Source of the DNA: Rhodocyclales bacterium
Lineage (GTDB): Bacteria > Pseudomonadota > Gammaproteobacteria > Burkholderiales > Rhodocyclaceae
Assembly (NCBI GenBank): GCA_026399415.1
Contig: JAPLQZ010000123.1
Location: forward strand, 1 to 34,685
Reading direction: 5' to 3'
DNA length: 34,685 nt
Shown here: positions 8,570 to 19,975 of the stretch, piece after piece
Numbering within the stretch: the first letter of the stretch is position 1
Layout of the letters: each line of letters starts with the position of its first letter
Notes under the pieces: model-generated
Databases searched by the model: none
What the model saw: the letters and a program-made list of their open reading frames with translations, nothing else
Told to the model about the DNA's origin: nothing
Translations under genes and position numbers: made by a program

Positions 8570-9964
8570 TTACTGGGCGGCTACGCCGCCGCCCAAGGCC
8601 TTGTAGAAGCTTGCCGCGGTGGATAGCAACTGCCGCCGTACCGCCAGCGCCGACTGTTGCGCGGCAAAGTGTTCGCGCTGGGCGTCGAGCAGTTCGAGAT
8701 GGCTGGAAACACCGGCCTTGTAGCGAGCGTCAACCAGCGTGAGGCGCCGGCTCTGGGCCGTGACATTGTCTTCCTGCGCCTGCAATTGCTCGGCCAACTG
8801 GCTGCGTGCGGCCAGCAAGTCGGCGATTTCACGGAAGGCCTGCTGGATTGCCTTCTCATATTCAGCCACGGCGATATTCTTGCGCGCTTTTGCCAGATCG
8901 ACGTTGTCGGTGGCGCGCCCGGCATCAAACAGCGGCAGACGCAAAACGGGCAGGAAACTCCAAGCACCGCTACCGGCATTGAATAACCCCGCAAGACCGG
9001 CACTGGCGGTGCCTGCCGCAGCCGTAAGTACTATCTTCGGCAGGAAAGCGGCACGTGCGGCACCGATGTTGGCATTGGCCGCGATCAGCTTCTGCTCGGC
9101 GGCCTGGACATCCGGGCGGGCCAGCAAGACTTCGGCCGGCAGACCCACTGCGACATCGGCAATCAAGCCCTGCTGCGATAGTTTGCGGCCATTGGCAACT
9201 GTTGGTGCGGTGCCGACCAGAAGGCGCAAGGCGTTATCTGCTGCAGCGTGGCTGCGCCCGAGGCTGGCTGTTTCGGCACGCGCATTCTGGAATGCACCGT
9301 CCGCTGACAGGTAGTCGAGGTCACCGGCCAAACCCACGTCACGGCGTCGGCCGACCAGGCTGCGGGTTTCCTCCCGGCTCTTCATGGTGGCTTGCGCCAG
9401 TTCAAAGCGCTCGCCGAACTCGAGCAGGCTCAGGTAGGTGTTGGCGACGTCTGCGATCAGCGACAGGCGAAAAGCCTGGCGCGCATAGTCGCTAGCAAGG
9501 AAATTGGCGCGCCCAGCATCGTCAAGGCTCTTTACCCGGCCCCAGAAATCCAGCTCGAACGCAGCAACTGCAAGATTGACGTCGTAGCGCTGGCTGTTTG
9601 CTGGGCGGCCGGTGAGAGAAAGATCACCAGGAGTAAGCGCAGCGGCGCGCTGCGCTGCCAGGTCCAGTGTCGGGAAACGATCGGCACGGGCAATTCCGGC
9701 CAGCGCACGCGCCTCATCGACGCGGGCCACGGCGATACGCAGGTCGCTGTTGTGTTCCAGAGCGGCGGCGATCAGTCCCTGCAAGCGCGGATCAGAAAAG
9801 AAAGCACGCCAGTCGGCGCCAATCGCCGCGCCTTTCGCCGTCTCCCCGGCGCCGACTGTTGCCGGCCAGGCGGCGGACACTGGCGCGTCGGGGCGCTGAT
9901 AATCCGGCGTGAAGGAACAGCCGGCCAGGGTCAGGGCAAGCACCAGAGGAAGTGTCTTACGCAT
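8570..9964 (-). CDS. RND efflux outer-membrane factor, NodT/OprM family lipoprotein
   Basis: A 464-residue outer-membrane channel of a tripartite efflux pump. The start at 9964 gives a lipoprotein signal (MRKTLPLVLALTLAGC, lipid-modified C16) followed by the family mark FTPDYQRPDAPV; the in-frame upstream extension to 9991 would bury the signal. Two OEP repeats are recognisable, with FELDFWGRVKSLDDAGRA in the first and GVSSHLELLDAQREHFAAQ near the end, as in OprM/AdeK-type proteins. It overlaps the end of the RND gene by eight bases and is the last gene of the operon. Confidence 0.93.
   Translation of the reverse strand: MRKTLPLVLALTLAGCSFTPDYQRPDAPVSAAWPATVGAGETAKGAAIGADWRAFFSDPRLQGLIAAALEHNSDLRIAVARVDEARALAGIARADRFPTLDLAAQRAAALTPGDLSLTGRPANSQRYDVNLAVAAFELDFWGRVKSLDDAGRANFLASDYARQAFRLSLIADVANTYLSLLEFGERFELAQATMKSREETRSLVGRRRDVGLAGDLDYLSADGAFQNARAETASLGRSHAAADNALRLLVGTAPTVANGRKLSQQGLIADVAVGLPAEVLLARPDVQAAEQKLIAANANIGAARAAFLPKIVLTAAAGTASAGLAGLFNAGSGAWSFLPVLRLPLFDAGRATDNVDLAKARKNIAVAEYEKAIQQAFREIADLLAARSQLAEQLQAQEDNVTAQSRRLTLVDARYKAGVSSHLELLDAQREHFAAQQSALAVRRQLLSTAASFYKALGGGVAAQ
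8574..8595. terminator. hairpin at the convergent gene ends (weak)
   Basis: TGGGCGGC (8574-8581), six-base loop, GCCGCCCA (8588-8595). It lies within the last codons of the outer-membrane factor gene and just beyond the stop of the haem protein gene. It could serve plus-strand transcripts but has no T-tract, and the repeated GGC/GCC may simply reflect Gly-Ala codons. Confidence 0.25.
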
Positions 9965-12900
9965 CGCGCTTCTCCTCGCGATGCCGTGCATGGCCGGGAA
10001 AGATACGCCGCACCACGACGAAAAACACCGGGACCAGAAACACCGCCAGCACCGTCGCAGTGAACATGCCGCCGATCACGCCAGTGCCCAGGGCATGGCG
10101 GCTGTTGGCGCCGGCCCCGGTGGAAACGGCCAGCGGCAGAACGCCGAACATGAAGGCGATGGAGGTCATCAGAATCGGCCGGAAGCGCAGGCGGCAGGCT
10201 TCGAGCGTGGCCTCGATCAGGTCCTTGCCCTGCTCCTGCAACTCGCGGGCGAACTCGATGATCAGGATCGCATTCTTCGCCGAGAGGCCGATGATGGCGA
10301 TCAGGCCCACCTTGAAATACACATCGTTGGGCAGGCCGCGCAGATTGACGGCGAGCACCGCGCCGAAAATCCCCAGCGGCACCACCAGCATCACCGCGAA
10401 GGGAATCGACCAGCTCTCGTACAGTGCGGCGAGACAGAGGAATACCACGATCAGCGAGACCGCGAACAGGAAGGGCGCCTGGGTGCCGGAGAGCCGCTCC
10501 TCGTAGGAACTGCCCGACCATTCAAAACCGATGCCAGGCGGCAGCTTGGCGGCTACGTCCTCCATCGCCAACAGGGCCTCGCCGGTCGAGCGACCGGGCG
10601 CAGGGCTGCCGGCAATCTTCATCGAAGGCAGGCCGTTGTAGCGGTCGAGCTTGGGACTGCCGACGATCCACTGTGCCGTGGCGATTTCGGCGAGCGGAAT
10701 CATGTCGCCACGCGCGTTTTTGACCGGCAGGCGCAGGAGGTCCTCCGGCGTGCGCCGGGTGTCGGCTTCGGCCTGCATTTGCACACGCAGAATGCGGCCT
10801 TCGCGCACGAAGTCATTGATGTAGGCCGTGCCCAGAGTGGCCTGCAGGGTGTCGTTGAGGTCGCCGAGATCAATTCCGAGTGCGCGTGCCTTGACCCGGT
10901 CCACGCTGAGGAAGACCTGTGGGCCGGCTTCCTGCCCTTCGGGCCGCACACCCGTAAGCGCCGGGTTCTGGCCGGCCAGGCCGAGCGCCATGTTGCGCGC
11001 GTCGAGCAATTTGTCGCGACCCAGTCCACCGCGATCCTGCAGACGGAAATCAAAGCCGCCGACGGCGGCCAGTTCCGGAATCGGTGGCACGTTGATGGCG
11101 AAGATCATCGCCTGCTTGATGCGGAAGAAGGTCATGTTGGCGCGTTGCACCACCGACTCGGCGCTGCTTTCCTTGTCCGGTCGCTCGTCCCAGCTTTTGA
11201 GACGGACAAAGGTGATGGCGGCATTCTGGCCGCGTCCGAAAAAGGAGAAGCCGAGGACGCCGATGACGTGAGCGACTTCCTTCTGCGCCAGATAGTGCTG
11301 CTCGACAGTGGTGAGCACTTCCAGGCTGCGCTCGCGCGTCGCACCCGAAGGCAACTGGATGATACTGAGGAAATAGCCCTGATCTTCGCTGGGCAGGAAG
11401 CTGCCCGGCAGCTTGGTGAAGAACCAGCCGGTGGCGGCGAGGATCGTGGCATAAACGATGAGCCAGCGCCCTGGCTTGCCCAGCATGCGGCGCGTGGCAC
11501 GGATGTAGCGCTGTACGGTGTTGGCGAAAAAGCGGTTGAACCAGCCGAAAAATCCGGTCGAAGGCATCACGTCATCCTTGCCCTGTTCGTGCTTGAGCAG
11601 TGTCGCGCAAAGCGCCGGTGTCAGCGTCAGCGCCATCGTGGCGGAGAAACCCATGGTCAGGATCAGCGTCACCGCGAACTGGCGGTAGATCGCACCGACT
11701 GCGCCGCCGAAGAAGAGCAAAGGCACGAACACCGCCGTCAGCACCACGGTGATGGCGATGATGGCATTGATGATCTGGCCCATGGCCTTGCGCGTTGCGT
11801 CGCGCGGGCCGAGACCTTCCTCGCTCATGATGCGCTCGACGTTCTCGATCACGACAATGGCATCGTCGACCACGATGGCGATCGCCAGCACCATGGCGAA
11901 CAGGGTCAGCACGTTGATCGAATAGCCAAGCAGATAGAGGCCGATCATGGCGCCGAACAGGGACACCGGCACAACGACGGTTGGAATGAATGTGGCGCGC
12001 ACGTTCTCGAGGAACAGATACATCACCAGGATCACCAGGATCATGGCCTCGATCAGCGTATAGACCACTTCGCGGATCGAGATGTCGACAAAGGTCGAGG
12101 TGTCGTAAGGCACCATCCAGGAAATGTTGGGCGGGAAATATTTTGCCAGTTCGGTCATCCGGGTGTTGACCGCCTTGGCGGTGTCGAGCGCATTGGCTCC
12201 CGGTGCCATGCGCACGGCAATCGCGGCGGTGGGCTGGCCATCGACGCGGGCTGCAATGGAATAGTCCTGTGCGCCCAGCTCGACGCGGGCGACATCCTTG
12301 ACGCGCACCGTGGCGCCTCCTCCATCACTCCTGATGATGATATCGCCAAATTCTGCGGGGGTCGCCAGGCGGCCCTGAGCGATGATGGTGGCGCTGTATT
12401 CCTGGCCGGGAACGGCCGGAACCTGGCCGAGTTCGCCAATAGCAATTTGCGCGTTCTGCGCGCGCACCGCCTTTGCCACGTCGGCCGGCGTCAGGCCGAA
12501 AGCTTGCAGGCGCTCTGGCTTGAGCCACAGGCGCATCGAATACTCGGTGCCAAAAAGAATCGCTTCGCCCACGCCCGGCGTGCGGCGAATGCTTTCCAGC
12601 ACGTTGGCGGCGGCGTAGCTGCCAAGCGCGACATTGTCGAGGGACTTGTCCGGCGAAAACAGCGAAATGAACATCAGGTAATTGCGCGCCGACTTCACCA
12701 CCGTAATGCCTAGGCGGCGCGCCTCTTCGGGCAGGCGCGGCTCGGCGCGCTTGATGCGGTTCTGCGTTTCCACCGAAGCAAGATCAAGGTTGGTGCCGGC
12801 CTGAAAGGTCAGAGTGATTGTGCCGAGGTTCTGCTCGGAAGCCGAATCCATGTAGAGCAGATTCTCGATGCCGTTGAGTTCCTGTTCGATCAACGCAACT

Positions 12901-13085
12901 GCGGTTTCCTCCACCACCTTGGCCGAGGCGCCCGGATAGTTGACCGTGATGGCCAACGCGGGCGGCGCCACAGCCGGATAGCTCGCCACCGGCAACTGGC
13001 GCAGGGCAAGCATGCCGCCGAGCACGATGATGATGGCGATGACCCAGGCGAAAATAGGCCGGTCGATGAAGAATCTTGGGATCAT
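9957..13085 (-). CDS. RND multidrug efflux inner-membrane transporter, HAE1 (AcrB/MexB) family
   Basis: A 1042-residue proton-driven exporter, full length for the HAE1 family, with twelve predicted membrane spans and two large periplasmic loops. It starts MIPRFFIDRPIFAWVIAI, as AcrB-type pumps do. The proton-relay residues are present: D407 and D408 (VVDDAIVV, bases 11862-11867) and K937 (SAKNAILI, bases 10275-10277). The HAE1 set rather than heavy-metal (HME) residues indicates organic substrates such as drugs, dyes, detergents or solvents. It starts three bases after the adaptor gene stop. Substrate range cannot be predicted. Confidence 0.96.
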   Translation of the reverse strand: MIPRFFIDRPIFAWVIAIIIVLGGMLALRQLPVASYPAVAPPALAITVNYPGASAKVVEETAVALIEQELNGIENLLYMDSASEQNLGTITLTFQAGTNLDLASVETQNRIKRAEPRLPEEARRLGITVVKSARNYLMFISLFSPDKSLDNVALGSYAAANVLESIRRTPGVGEAILFGTEYSMRLWLKPERLQAFGLTPADVAKAVRAQNAQIAIGELGQVPAVPGQEYSATIIAQGRLATPAEFGDIIIRSDGGGATVRVKDVARVELGAQDYSIAARVDGQPTAAIAVRMAPGANALDTAKAVNTRMTELAKYFPPNISWMVPYDTSTFVDISIREVVYTLIEAMILVILVMYLFLENVRATFIPTVVVPVSLFGAMIGLYLLGYSINVLTLFAMVLAIAIVVDDAIVVIENVERIMSEEGLGPRDATRKAMGQIINAIIAITVVLTAVFVPLLFFGGAVGAIYRQFAVTLILTMGFSATMALTLTPALCATLLKHEQGKDDVMPSTGFFGWFNRFFANTVQRYIRATRRMLGKPGRWLIVYATILAATGWFFTKLPGSFLPSEDQGYFLSIIQLPSGATRERSLEVLTTVEQHYLAQKEVAHVIGVLGFSFFGRGQNAAITFVRLKSWDERPDKESSAESVVQRANMTFFRIKQAMIFAINVPPIPELAAVGGFDFRLQDRGGLGRDKLLDARNMALGLAGQNPALTGVRPEGQEAGPQVFLSVDRVKARALGIDLGDLNDTLQATLGTAYINDFVREGRILRVQMQAEADTRRTPEDLLRLPVKNARGDMIPLAEIATAQWIVGSPKLDRYNGLPSMKIAGSPAPGRSTGEALLAMEDVAAKLPPGIGFEWSGSSYEERLSGTQAPFLFAVSLIVVFLCLAALYESWSIPFAVMLVVPLGIFGAVLAVNLRGLPNDVYFKVGLIAIIGLSAKNAILIIEFARELQEQGKDLIEATLEACRLRFRPILMTSIAFMFGVLPLAVSTGAGANSRHALGTGVIGGMFTATVLAVFLVPVFFVVVRRIFPGHARHREEKRDA

Positions 13086-13088
13086 GAC

Positions 13089-14252
13089 TTACTTCTTTTC
13101 TTCATTCGGCTTGGCGCCGGGGGCCGTCGGCTTTCCGCCGGGCGGTGCCACCATGAGCGGTGCGCCCGGGGTCCACGGCACCGGCTTGACAACGGTGCCC
13201 GGTCTGGCTTTCTGCAAGCCATTGACGATCACCTGCTCGCCGCCTTTCAGCCCGTCGTCAACAATGAAGTCTCCGCCGGACATGGTGCTGGTCTTGATCG
13301 GGCGCGGCGCCACCTTGCCTTCAGCGTCGACAGTCATCACGAACTGGCCCTGGGCACTGCCCTGAACGGCACGTTGCGGCACGCGGATGGCGGCGTCCAG
13401 TTGCGCCTGGGGGAACCGTATGCGCACAAACGTGCCGGGCAGCAGGTCGCGACGCGGGTTGGGAAACTCGGCGCGCAACAGGACGGCGCCACTGTTCGGA
13501 TCGACCGCCAGATCGGTGAATTGAAGCCGGCCCTTTTCCGCGTAGAGCGAACCATCCTCAAGGACCAGCTCGACCTTTGCCGAATCGGCCCTTTTCTGCT
13601 TGCCGCTCCTGACCGCCTGCTGCAGGCGCAACAGATCGGAATAGGATTGTGAAAATTCGACGCGAATCGGGTCGAGTTGCTCGATGGTGACCAGGTGCGT
13701 GGCCTCGCCCTTGCCGACCAGGGCACCTTCAGTGACCAGCGCACGGCCGATGCGGCCGGAAATCGGCGCCGGCGGCACGGCGTTTTCGAGGTCGAGCTTG
13801 GCCTTCGCCGAGGTGGCCTCGGCCTGCTTGACGCGCGCTTCGGCGGCGTCGAATTCCTGTTGGCTGACGGCCCTGATGTCGAGCAGTGGCCGGTAACGGG
13901 CGAATACCGCTTGTGCCGCGGCAAGATCGGCAGCAGCAGACGCGGCCTGTGCCTGATAGGTGCGGGCGTCGATCCGGAATAGCGGCGTGCCGGCGGCGAC
14001 ATCCGTGCCTTCGGTGAACAAGCGCTTCTCGACGACGCCTTCGACGCGAGCCCTCACTTGCGCGGAACGGACTGCTTGCAGGCGACCAGGCAAGTCCTGC
14101 GTAATGGTCGCGCTGGCGCTGGCGACGGTGATCACATCCACTTCGGGCGGCGGCATGCCGGCGCCAGGCCCGGCTGCCGGCGGACCCTTTTTTTCACCAT
14201 CGCCGCAAGCGGCCAGGAATGCAAGCAACAGCAGGGGAATGGCAGTTCTCAT
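13089..14252 (-). CDS. RND efflux periplasmic adaptor (membrane fusion protein, AcrA family)
   Basis: A 387-residue periplasmic adaptor linking the RND pump to the outer-membrane channel. The ATG at 14252 opens a lipoprotein signal (MRTAIPLLLLAFLAAC, C16). Then follow the barrel-sandwich half-motif (VDVITVASASATITQDLPG), the helical hairpin (AAAQAVFARYRPLLDIRAVSQQEFDAAEARVKQAEA), the second lipoyl half (APISGRIGRALVTEGALV), and the beta-barrel and membrane-proximal domains (PGTFVRIRFPQ, RAVQGSAQGQFVMTVD). A GGAG lies about eight bases upstream. Its start overlaps the repressor stop as ATGA. The tail (about 360-387) is Pro/Gly/Lys rich. Confidence 0.94.
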   Translation of the reverse strand: MRTAIPLLLLAFLAACGDGEKKGPPAAGPGAGMPPPEVDVITVASASATITQDLPGRLQAVRSAQVRARVEGVVEKRLFTEGTDVAAGTPLFRIDARTYQAQAASAAADLAAAQAVFARYRPLLDIRAVSQQEFDAAEARVKQAEATSAKAKLDLENAVPPAPISGRIGRALVTEGALVGKGEATHLVTIEQLDPIRVEFSQSYSDLLRLQQAVRSGKQKRADSAKVELVLEDGSLYAEKGRLQFTDLAVDPNSGAVLLRAEFPNPRRDLLPGTFVRIRFPQAQLDAAIRVPQRAVQGSAQGQFVMTVDAEGKVAPRPIKTSTMSGGDFIVDDGLKGGEQVIVNGLQKARPGTVVKPVPWTPGAPLMVAPPGGKPTAPGAKPNEEKK

Positions 14253-14887
14253 GGGGCGCTCCGTTGGGGGACGGGATAGGTAGAGGAAGCTCCCGGTGCA
14301 AAAGCACGCAGGTAACAATCAATGATCTGGGCGACACGTGCCGGATCCGGTTCCGGCGGCGGTTCGCCGGAAAGCAGGTAGTGGCTGCGCTCGGCGCCGA
14401 CCAGCATGGACAGCAGAGTGATGGTGGCAAAATCGGCATCGACCCGTCGCAACTCGCCGCGGTCCATGGCTTCTTGCAGGACGTCACGCAGGCGTGCGGC
14501 CGTCTGCGCCGGACCGGTGCGGTAGAAGGTGGCGGCCAGTTCCGGGAAGCGTTTTGTTTCAGCAATCAGAGCGCGGTAGAAACCCAGCCCCTCGACGCTC
14601 AGCGCCTTGGCGCGGAACGCAACACCGAAACGGAGCAAGCGCTCACGCAGGCCTTTAGCACTGTCATCCAAGGCTATCAGCAACGCCGCGGTAACTTGCT
14701 TGATGACTTCGCCAAACAGGTCGGCTTTTGATGGAAAGTGGTTGTAAAGAGTTTGCCGCGCCACCCCTGCGCGTACCGCAACCCGCTCGATGCTGGCGCG
14801 ATAGCCCTCGTCGATGAAGACTTCGGTCGCAGCCTGGATCAGGCGCGAACGACAATCGGTCGGATCGTGATCAGCAAGCAGGGCCAT
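14249..14887 (-). CDS. TetR/AcrR-family repressor of the adjacent efflux operon
   Basis: A 212-residue TetR-family regulator. Residues about 12-60 form the helix-turn-helix domain (LIQAATEVFIDEGYRASIERVAVRAGVARQTLYNHFPSK); the rest is the helical ligand-binding and dimer domain. It is the first gene of the efflux operon and its stop overlaps the adaptor start (ATGA), so it is made together with the pump. A 17-bp palindrome sits on its own promoter 15 bases before the start codon, which fits autorepression relieved by a pump substrate. The inducing ligand is unknown. Confidence 0.93.
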   Translation of the reverse strand: MALLADHDPTDCRSRLIQAATEVFIDEGYRASIERVAVRAGVARQTLYNHFPSKADLFGEVIKQVTAALLIALDDSAKGLRERLLRFGVAFRAKALSVEGLGFYRALIAETKRFPELAATFYRTGPAQTAARLRDVLQEAMDRGELRRVDADFATITLLSMLVGAERSHYLLSGEPPPEPDPARVAQIIDCYLRAFAPGASSTYPVPQRSAP

Positions 14888-14901
14888 GGGAATGGGCGTT
14901 G

Positions 14902-14943
14902 GACTGGACAGTCCAGTCTACATTCAATTCGGGGCCATGCCAA
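14902..14943 (-). promoter_or_regulatory. promoter and palindromic operator of the tetR-RND operon
   Basis: On the minus strand TTGGCA (14943-14938), a 17-base spacer and TAGACT (14920-14915) form a good sigma70-type promoter. The palindrome GACTGGAC-A-GTCCAGTC (14902-14918, 8-bp perfect arms) overlaps the -10 and the start region, the usual position for a TetR-family operator. Only one copy was found in the window. Binding by the neighbouring TetR protein is inferred from position. Confidence 0.7.
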
Positions 14944-14991
14944 GGACAAGGTGGAGGGCTCACCTTCGAGAAACAGAAGTTTTCTGTACAA

Positions 14992-15023
14992 GCAACAAAG
15001 GCAGCCGAAGCTGCCTTTGTTGC
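14992..15023 (-). terminator. terminator of the ATP synthase operon
   Basis: A perfect 14-bp inverted repeat, GCAACAAAGGCAGC / GCTGCCTTTGTTGC, with a four-base loop (15006-15009), 16 bases after the atpC stop. Read on the minus strand the loop is TTCG and the stem ends in TTTGTTGC followed by TTGT, so the 3' side is moderately U-rich. A smaller palindrome ACAGAA-GTT-TTCTGT lies beyond it (14973-14987). Together they separate atpC from the efflux operon promoter. Confidence 0.75.
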
Positions 15024-15039
15024 AAAGACGATCAAGTCC

Positions 15040-15462
15040 TTAGTGCCGCTGCTTGCGCAACCGGTCAATGGCGGCAAGCTGGGCAATCGCTTCGGCCAGT
15101 TCGACCTGGGCGCGGGCGTAGTCCATTGCGGAGCCGCGATTGACCATCGCTTCCTCGGCCATTTTTTTCGCTTCCATCGCCTTCGCCTGATCAAGATCAG
15201 CACCGCGGATCGCGGTATCGGCCAATACGGTTACCAGACCCGGTTGCACTTCGAGCAATCCGCCGGCAACAAAAATCAACTCTTCCTTGTCACCGGGCAT
15301 CTTGATACGAACCGCACCCGGCTTGATGCGGGTCATCAGCGGCATATGGCCGGGCAGAATGCCCAGTTCGCCTGCCTCGCCCGGCAGGACGACGAATTCC
15401 GCCAGACCGGAGAAGATCGACTCCTCGGCACTAACGACGTCCACATGAATAGTCATGGCCAT
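15040..15462 (-). CDS. atpC: F1Fo ATP synthase epsilon subunit
   Basis: A 140-residue epsilon subunit of the F1 central stalk, which couples rotation to catalysis and can inhibit ATP hydrolysis. The N-terminal beta-sandwich shows [16 protein letters not shown], the typical [19 protein letters not shown] and [21 protein letters not shown]; the C-terminal two-helix part begins about residue 88. The start at 15462 has AGAGG seven to eleven bases upstream; an in-frame ATG two codons later is less well placed. Last gene of the operon. Confidence 0.97.
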   Translation of the reverse strand: MAMTIHVDVVSAEESIFSGLAEFVVLPGEAGELGILPGHMPLMTRIKPGAVRIKMPGDKEELIFVAGGLLEVQPGLVTVLADTAIRGADLDQAKAMEAKKMAEEAMVNRGSAMDYARAQVELAEAIAQLAAIDRLRKQRH

Positions 15463-15493
15463 TATTTACCTCTATTGTGATCGCGGGTCGAGA

Positions 15494-16924
<1,431 letters not shown>

Positions 16925-16943
16925 TCAGTAATCATGTCCATAC

Positions 16944-17825
16944 TCAGCCGGCAATCGCGGCCGCGCCACCAACGATCTCTGAGATCTCCTTGGTAATCGC
17001 CGCCTGACGCGCCTTGTTGTAGACCAGCTGCAATTCCTTGATCACGCTGCCTGCATTGTCTGTTGCCGCCTTCATCGCCACCATGCGTGCCGACTGCTCG
17101 GAGGCCATGTTCTCGGCTACTCCTTGATAAATCAGGGCCTCGACATAGCGCACCAGCAACTCGTCAATGACGGTCTGCGCATCCGGCTCGTAGAGGTAGT
17201 CCCAACTGCGTTCCGGCGTGCCCATGCGTTCGCCTGACAACGGCAGCAGAGGTTCGATGACCGGCTCCTGCTTCATCGTATTGACGAAACGGGTATAGGC
17301 GAGATAAACAGCATCCAGCTCGCCGGCCTGGAAGGCATCGATCATGACCTTCATCGGCCCGATCAGCTTTTCCAGATGCGGGGTGTCGCCCAGATGGGTG
17401 ATGTGGGAGACTACATTGGCGCCCATGCGCTGCATGAAGCCCAGGCCCTTGTTGCCGATGCAGGTCACGCGAATTTCAGTTGCGCCGTCGGTCTCCCACT
17501 GGCGCATGGTGTTCAACGCCTGCCGCAGGATATTGGTGTTGAGGCCGCCGCAGAGGCCCTTGTCGGTCGTCACCACGATCAGTCCGACGCGCTTGACTAC
17601 CGCCGCCTTGGCCCGACCCAGGAAAGCGTGGCGGTACTCGGTCACATTGGCCTGGGAAAGATTCGCCGCCAGGCGACGAATCTTTTCGCTGTAGGGACGA
17701 GCGGCACGCATCCGTTCCTGCGCCTTGCGCATCTTGGATGCGGCCACCATCTCCATGGCCTTGGTGATCTTGCGCGTGTTCTGGACGCTCTTGATCTTGG
17801 TGCGGATCTCTTGACTGCCTGCCAT
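16944..17825 (-). CDS. atpG: F1Fo ATP synthase gamma subunit
   Basis: A 293-residue rotor shaft of F1. The N-terminal helix ([36 protein letters not shown]) and the C-terminal helix ([46 protein letters not shown]) are the two conserved coiled-coil strands; [11 protein letters not shown] marks the globular domain. The length is normal for proteobacteria. Confidence 0.97.
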   Translation of the reverse strand: MAGSQEIRTKIKSVQNTRKITKAMEMVAASKMRKAQERMRAARPYSEKIRRLAANLSQANVTEYRHAFLGRAKAAVVKRVGLIVVTTDKGLCGGLNTNILRQALNTMRQWETDGATEIRVTCIGNKGLGFMQRMGANVVSHITHLGDTPHLEKLIGPMKVMIDAFQAGELDAVYLAYTRFVNTMKQEPVIEPLLPLSGERMGTPERSWDYLYEPDAQTVIDELLVRYVEALIYQGVAENMASEQSARMVAMKAATDNAGSVIKELQLVYNKARQAAITKEISEIVGGAAAIAG

Positions 17826-17862
17826 GATCGCCCTTAGTTAACAGTTCGTCAGCGGTTGGCGA

Positions 17863-19401
17863 TCAGGACCAGGACTTCTTGAACTCGGTCACCGCGGCCT
17901 TGAGTTGGGCCTCGGCATCCTTGTCCAGTTCCCTGGCGGTCTCGATCTTGCTCATCAGGTCTGCGTGCTTGTGATGCACGTACTGATGCAACTCGGCTTC
18001 GAAGGGAAGAATGCGCGGCAAATCGATGTCATCCATGAAGCCTTCGTTGGAAGCGTAGAGCGTGACGGCCATTTCGGCGACAGTCAGCGGTGCATATTGC
18101 AACTGCTTCATCAACTCGGTCACGCGACGGCCGCGCTCAAGCTGCTTGCGCGTGGCCTCATCCAGATCAGACGCAAACTGGGCAAACGCCGCCAGTTCGC
18201 GATACTGGGCGAGCGCGAGGCGGACACCGCCGCCGAGCTTCTTGATAGCCTTGGTCTGAGCCGCACCACCGACGCGAGACACCGAGACGCCGGCGTTCAT
18301 GGCCGGACGGATACCCGCGTTAAACAAGTCGGTCTCGAGGAAGATCTGGCCGTCGGTAATCGAAATCACGTTGGTCGGCACGAAAGCCGAGACGTCACCG
18401 GCCTGAGTTTCAATCACCGGCAACGCAGTAAGCGATCCGGTTTTGCCTTTGACCTCGCCGTTGGTCAGCTTCTCAACCCAGGCTTCCGACACCCGGGCGG
18501 CACGCTCGAGCAAGCGCGAGTGCAGATAGAAGACATCGCCGGGGTAAGCTTCACGGCCGGGCGGACGGCGCAGCAACAGGGAGATCTGGCGATAGGCCCA
18601 GGCCTGCTTGGTCAAGTCGTCATAAATGATCAGCGCGTCCATGCCGCGGTCACGGAAATACTCGCCCATGGAACAGCCGGTATAAGGCGCAATGAACTGT
18701 GTTGCTGCCGAGTCGGAGGCGGTCGCCGCAACCACGATGGTGTATTCCATCGCGCCGTGCTCCGTCAGTTTGCGCACTACGTTGGCGACGGTTGATGCCT
18801 TCTGACCGATCGCGACGTAGATGCAGAACATGTTCTGCCCCTTCTGGTTGATGATGGCATCAACCGCCACTGCCGTCTTGCCGGTCTGGCGGTCGCCAAT
18901 GATCAGCTCGCGCTGGCCGCGACCGATCGGAACCATCGAGTCGATGGCCTTGAGGCCGGTTTGCACCGGCTGCGACACCGACTTGCGCCAGATAACACCG
19001 GGGGCGACCTTTTCGATCTTGTCGCTAAGCTTGGCATTGATCGGACCCTTGCCATCGATCGGCTCGCCTAGCGCATTGACCACGCGACCCAACAATTCGG
19101 GGCCGACCGGCACTTCAAGAATGCGCCCGGTACACTTGACGGTATCGCCTTCAGAAATATGCTCGTAGTCACCCAGGACCACGGCACCGACAGAGTCGCG
19201 CTCCAGGTTCAAGGCGAGGCCAAAGGTGTTGCCGGGAAACTCCAGCATTTCGCCCTGCATCACGTCGGCCAGACCATGAATGCGGCAGATGCCGTCAGTA
19301 ACCGAAACCACCGTACCCTCATTACGGGCGGTGGCGGCCAGCTGCATGTTTTGGATCCGGCTCTTGATCAGGTCACTGATTTCGGATGGATTGAGGTTCA
19401 T
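17863..19401 (-). CDS. atpA: F1Fo ATP synthase alpha subunit
   Basis: A 512-residue non-catalytic nucleotide-binding subunit of F1. It has the P-loop [55 protein letters not shown], and [22 protein letters not shown]. It begins [16 protein letters not shown], the usual start, and lies ten bases after atpH. No deviation from the family was noticed. Confidence 0.98.
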   Translation of the reverse strand: MNLNPSEISDLIKSRIQNMQLAATARNEGTVVSVTDGICRIHGLADVMQGEMLEFPGNTFGLALNLERDSVGAVVLGDYEHISEGDTVKCTGRILEVPVGPELLGRVVNALGEPIDGKGPINAKLSDKIEKVAPGVIWRKSVSQPVQTGLKAIDSMVPIGRGQRELIIGDRQTGKTAVAVDAIINQKGQNMFCIYVAIGQKASTVANVVRKLTEHGAMEYTIVVAATASDSAATQFIAPYTGCSMGEYFRDRGMDALIIYDDLTKQAWAYRQISLLLRRPPGREAYPGDVFYLHSRLLERAARVSEAWVEKLTNGEVKGKTGSLTALPVIETQAGDVSAFVPTNVISITDGQIFLETDLFNAGIRPAMNAGVSVSRVGGAAQTKAIKKLGGGVRLALAQYRELAAFAQFASDLDEATRKQLERGRRVTELMKQLQYAPLTVAEMAVTLYASNEGFMDDIDLPRILPFEAELHQYVHHKHADLMSKIETARELDKDAEAQLKAAVTEFKKSWS

Positions 19402-19411
19402 CGAATTACTC

Positions 19412-19969
19412 CTAGTTCTTTAGCGCGATGGCCATGGCAGCGAGTTTGCTGCGGACCGAGGCATCAATCACTTCATCGCCGACGGCAATGCGCACGCCGC
19501 CAATAAGTTCGGCATCGACCTTCACGGTCGCCTGGATCTTGCACCCGAACTTGCGTTCGAGATCGACCACCAGAGTTTTCAATGTGGTTTCATCAAGGGC
19601 GAAGGCCGAGCTGATCTCAGCGTCCTTGACACCTTCATGTCCATGCTTGAGCTGATTGAAGAGTTCATTGATCTCGGGCAGAACAATGAGGCGGTCGTTG
19701 TCCGCCAGCACTCGGACGAAGTTCTGCTGGTCAGCCGAAAGGTCGGACTTCGAACCTGATGCGGCCACATCGAGACACAGCTGTGCCAGCTCCACCGGGC
19801 TCAGGCGCGGATTGCCGATGCATTCTTCCATTTCCGGATTTGCCGCCACATCGGAAAGCCGCGAAAGCACATCGGACCAGGCCGCAAGGGTCGCGGGTGA
19901 ATTCGTGCTCTTGGCCAACTGGAACGCGGCCTCGGCATAGGGTCGTGCAAGGGTGACGTTTTCGGCCAT
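19412..19969 (-). CDS. atpH: F1Fo ATP synthase delta subunit
   Basis: A 185-residue delta (OSCP-like) subunit that joins F1 to the b-subunit stalk. The family opening [14 protein letters not shown] and the closing region [30 protein letters not shown] are clear. It follows atpF by six bases. Length is normal. Confidence 0.97.
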   Translation of the reverse strand: MAENVTLARPYAEAAFQLAKSTNSPATLAAWSDVLSRLSDVAANPEMEECIGNPRLSPVELAQLCLDVAASGSKSDLSADQQNFVRVLADNDRLIVLPEINELFNQLKHGHEGVKDAEISSAFALDETTLKTLVVDLERKFGCKIQATVKVDAELIGGVRIAVGDEVIDASVRSKLAAMAIALKN

Positions 19970-19975
19970 GGCGAA

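Noticed and set aside
9909-12713. A 934-codon open frame on the plus strand opposite the RND transporter and outer-membrane factor genes
   Set aside because: It is antisense to strongly recognised coding sequence, its translation is rich in His, Arg, Asp and Gln with no recognisable domain, and it follows from codon bias in GC-rich DNA.
14180-14200. T7 tract after GC-rich sequence in the adaptor gene
   Set aside because: No proper stem directly before the tract on the plus strand, and it encodes the lysine codons of the lipoprotein linker on the minus strand.
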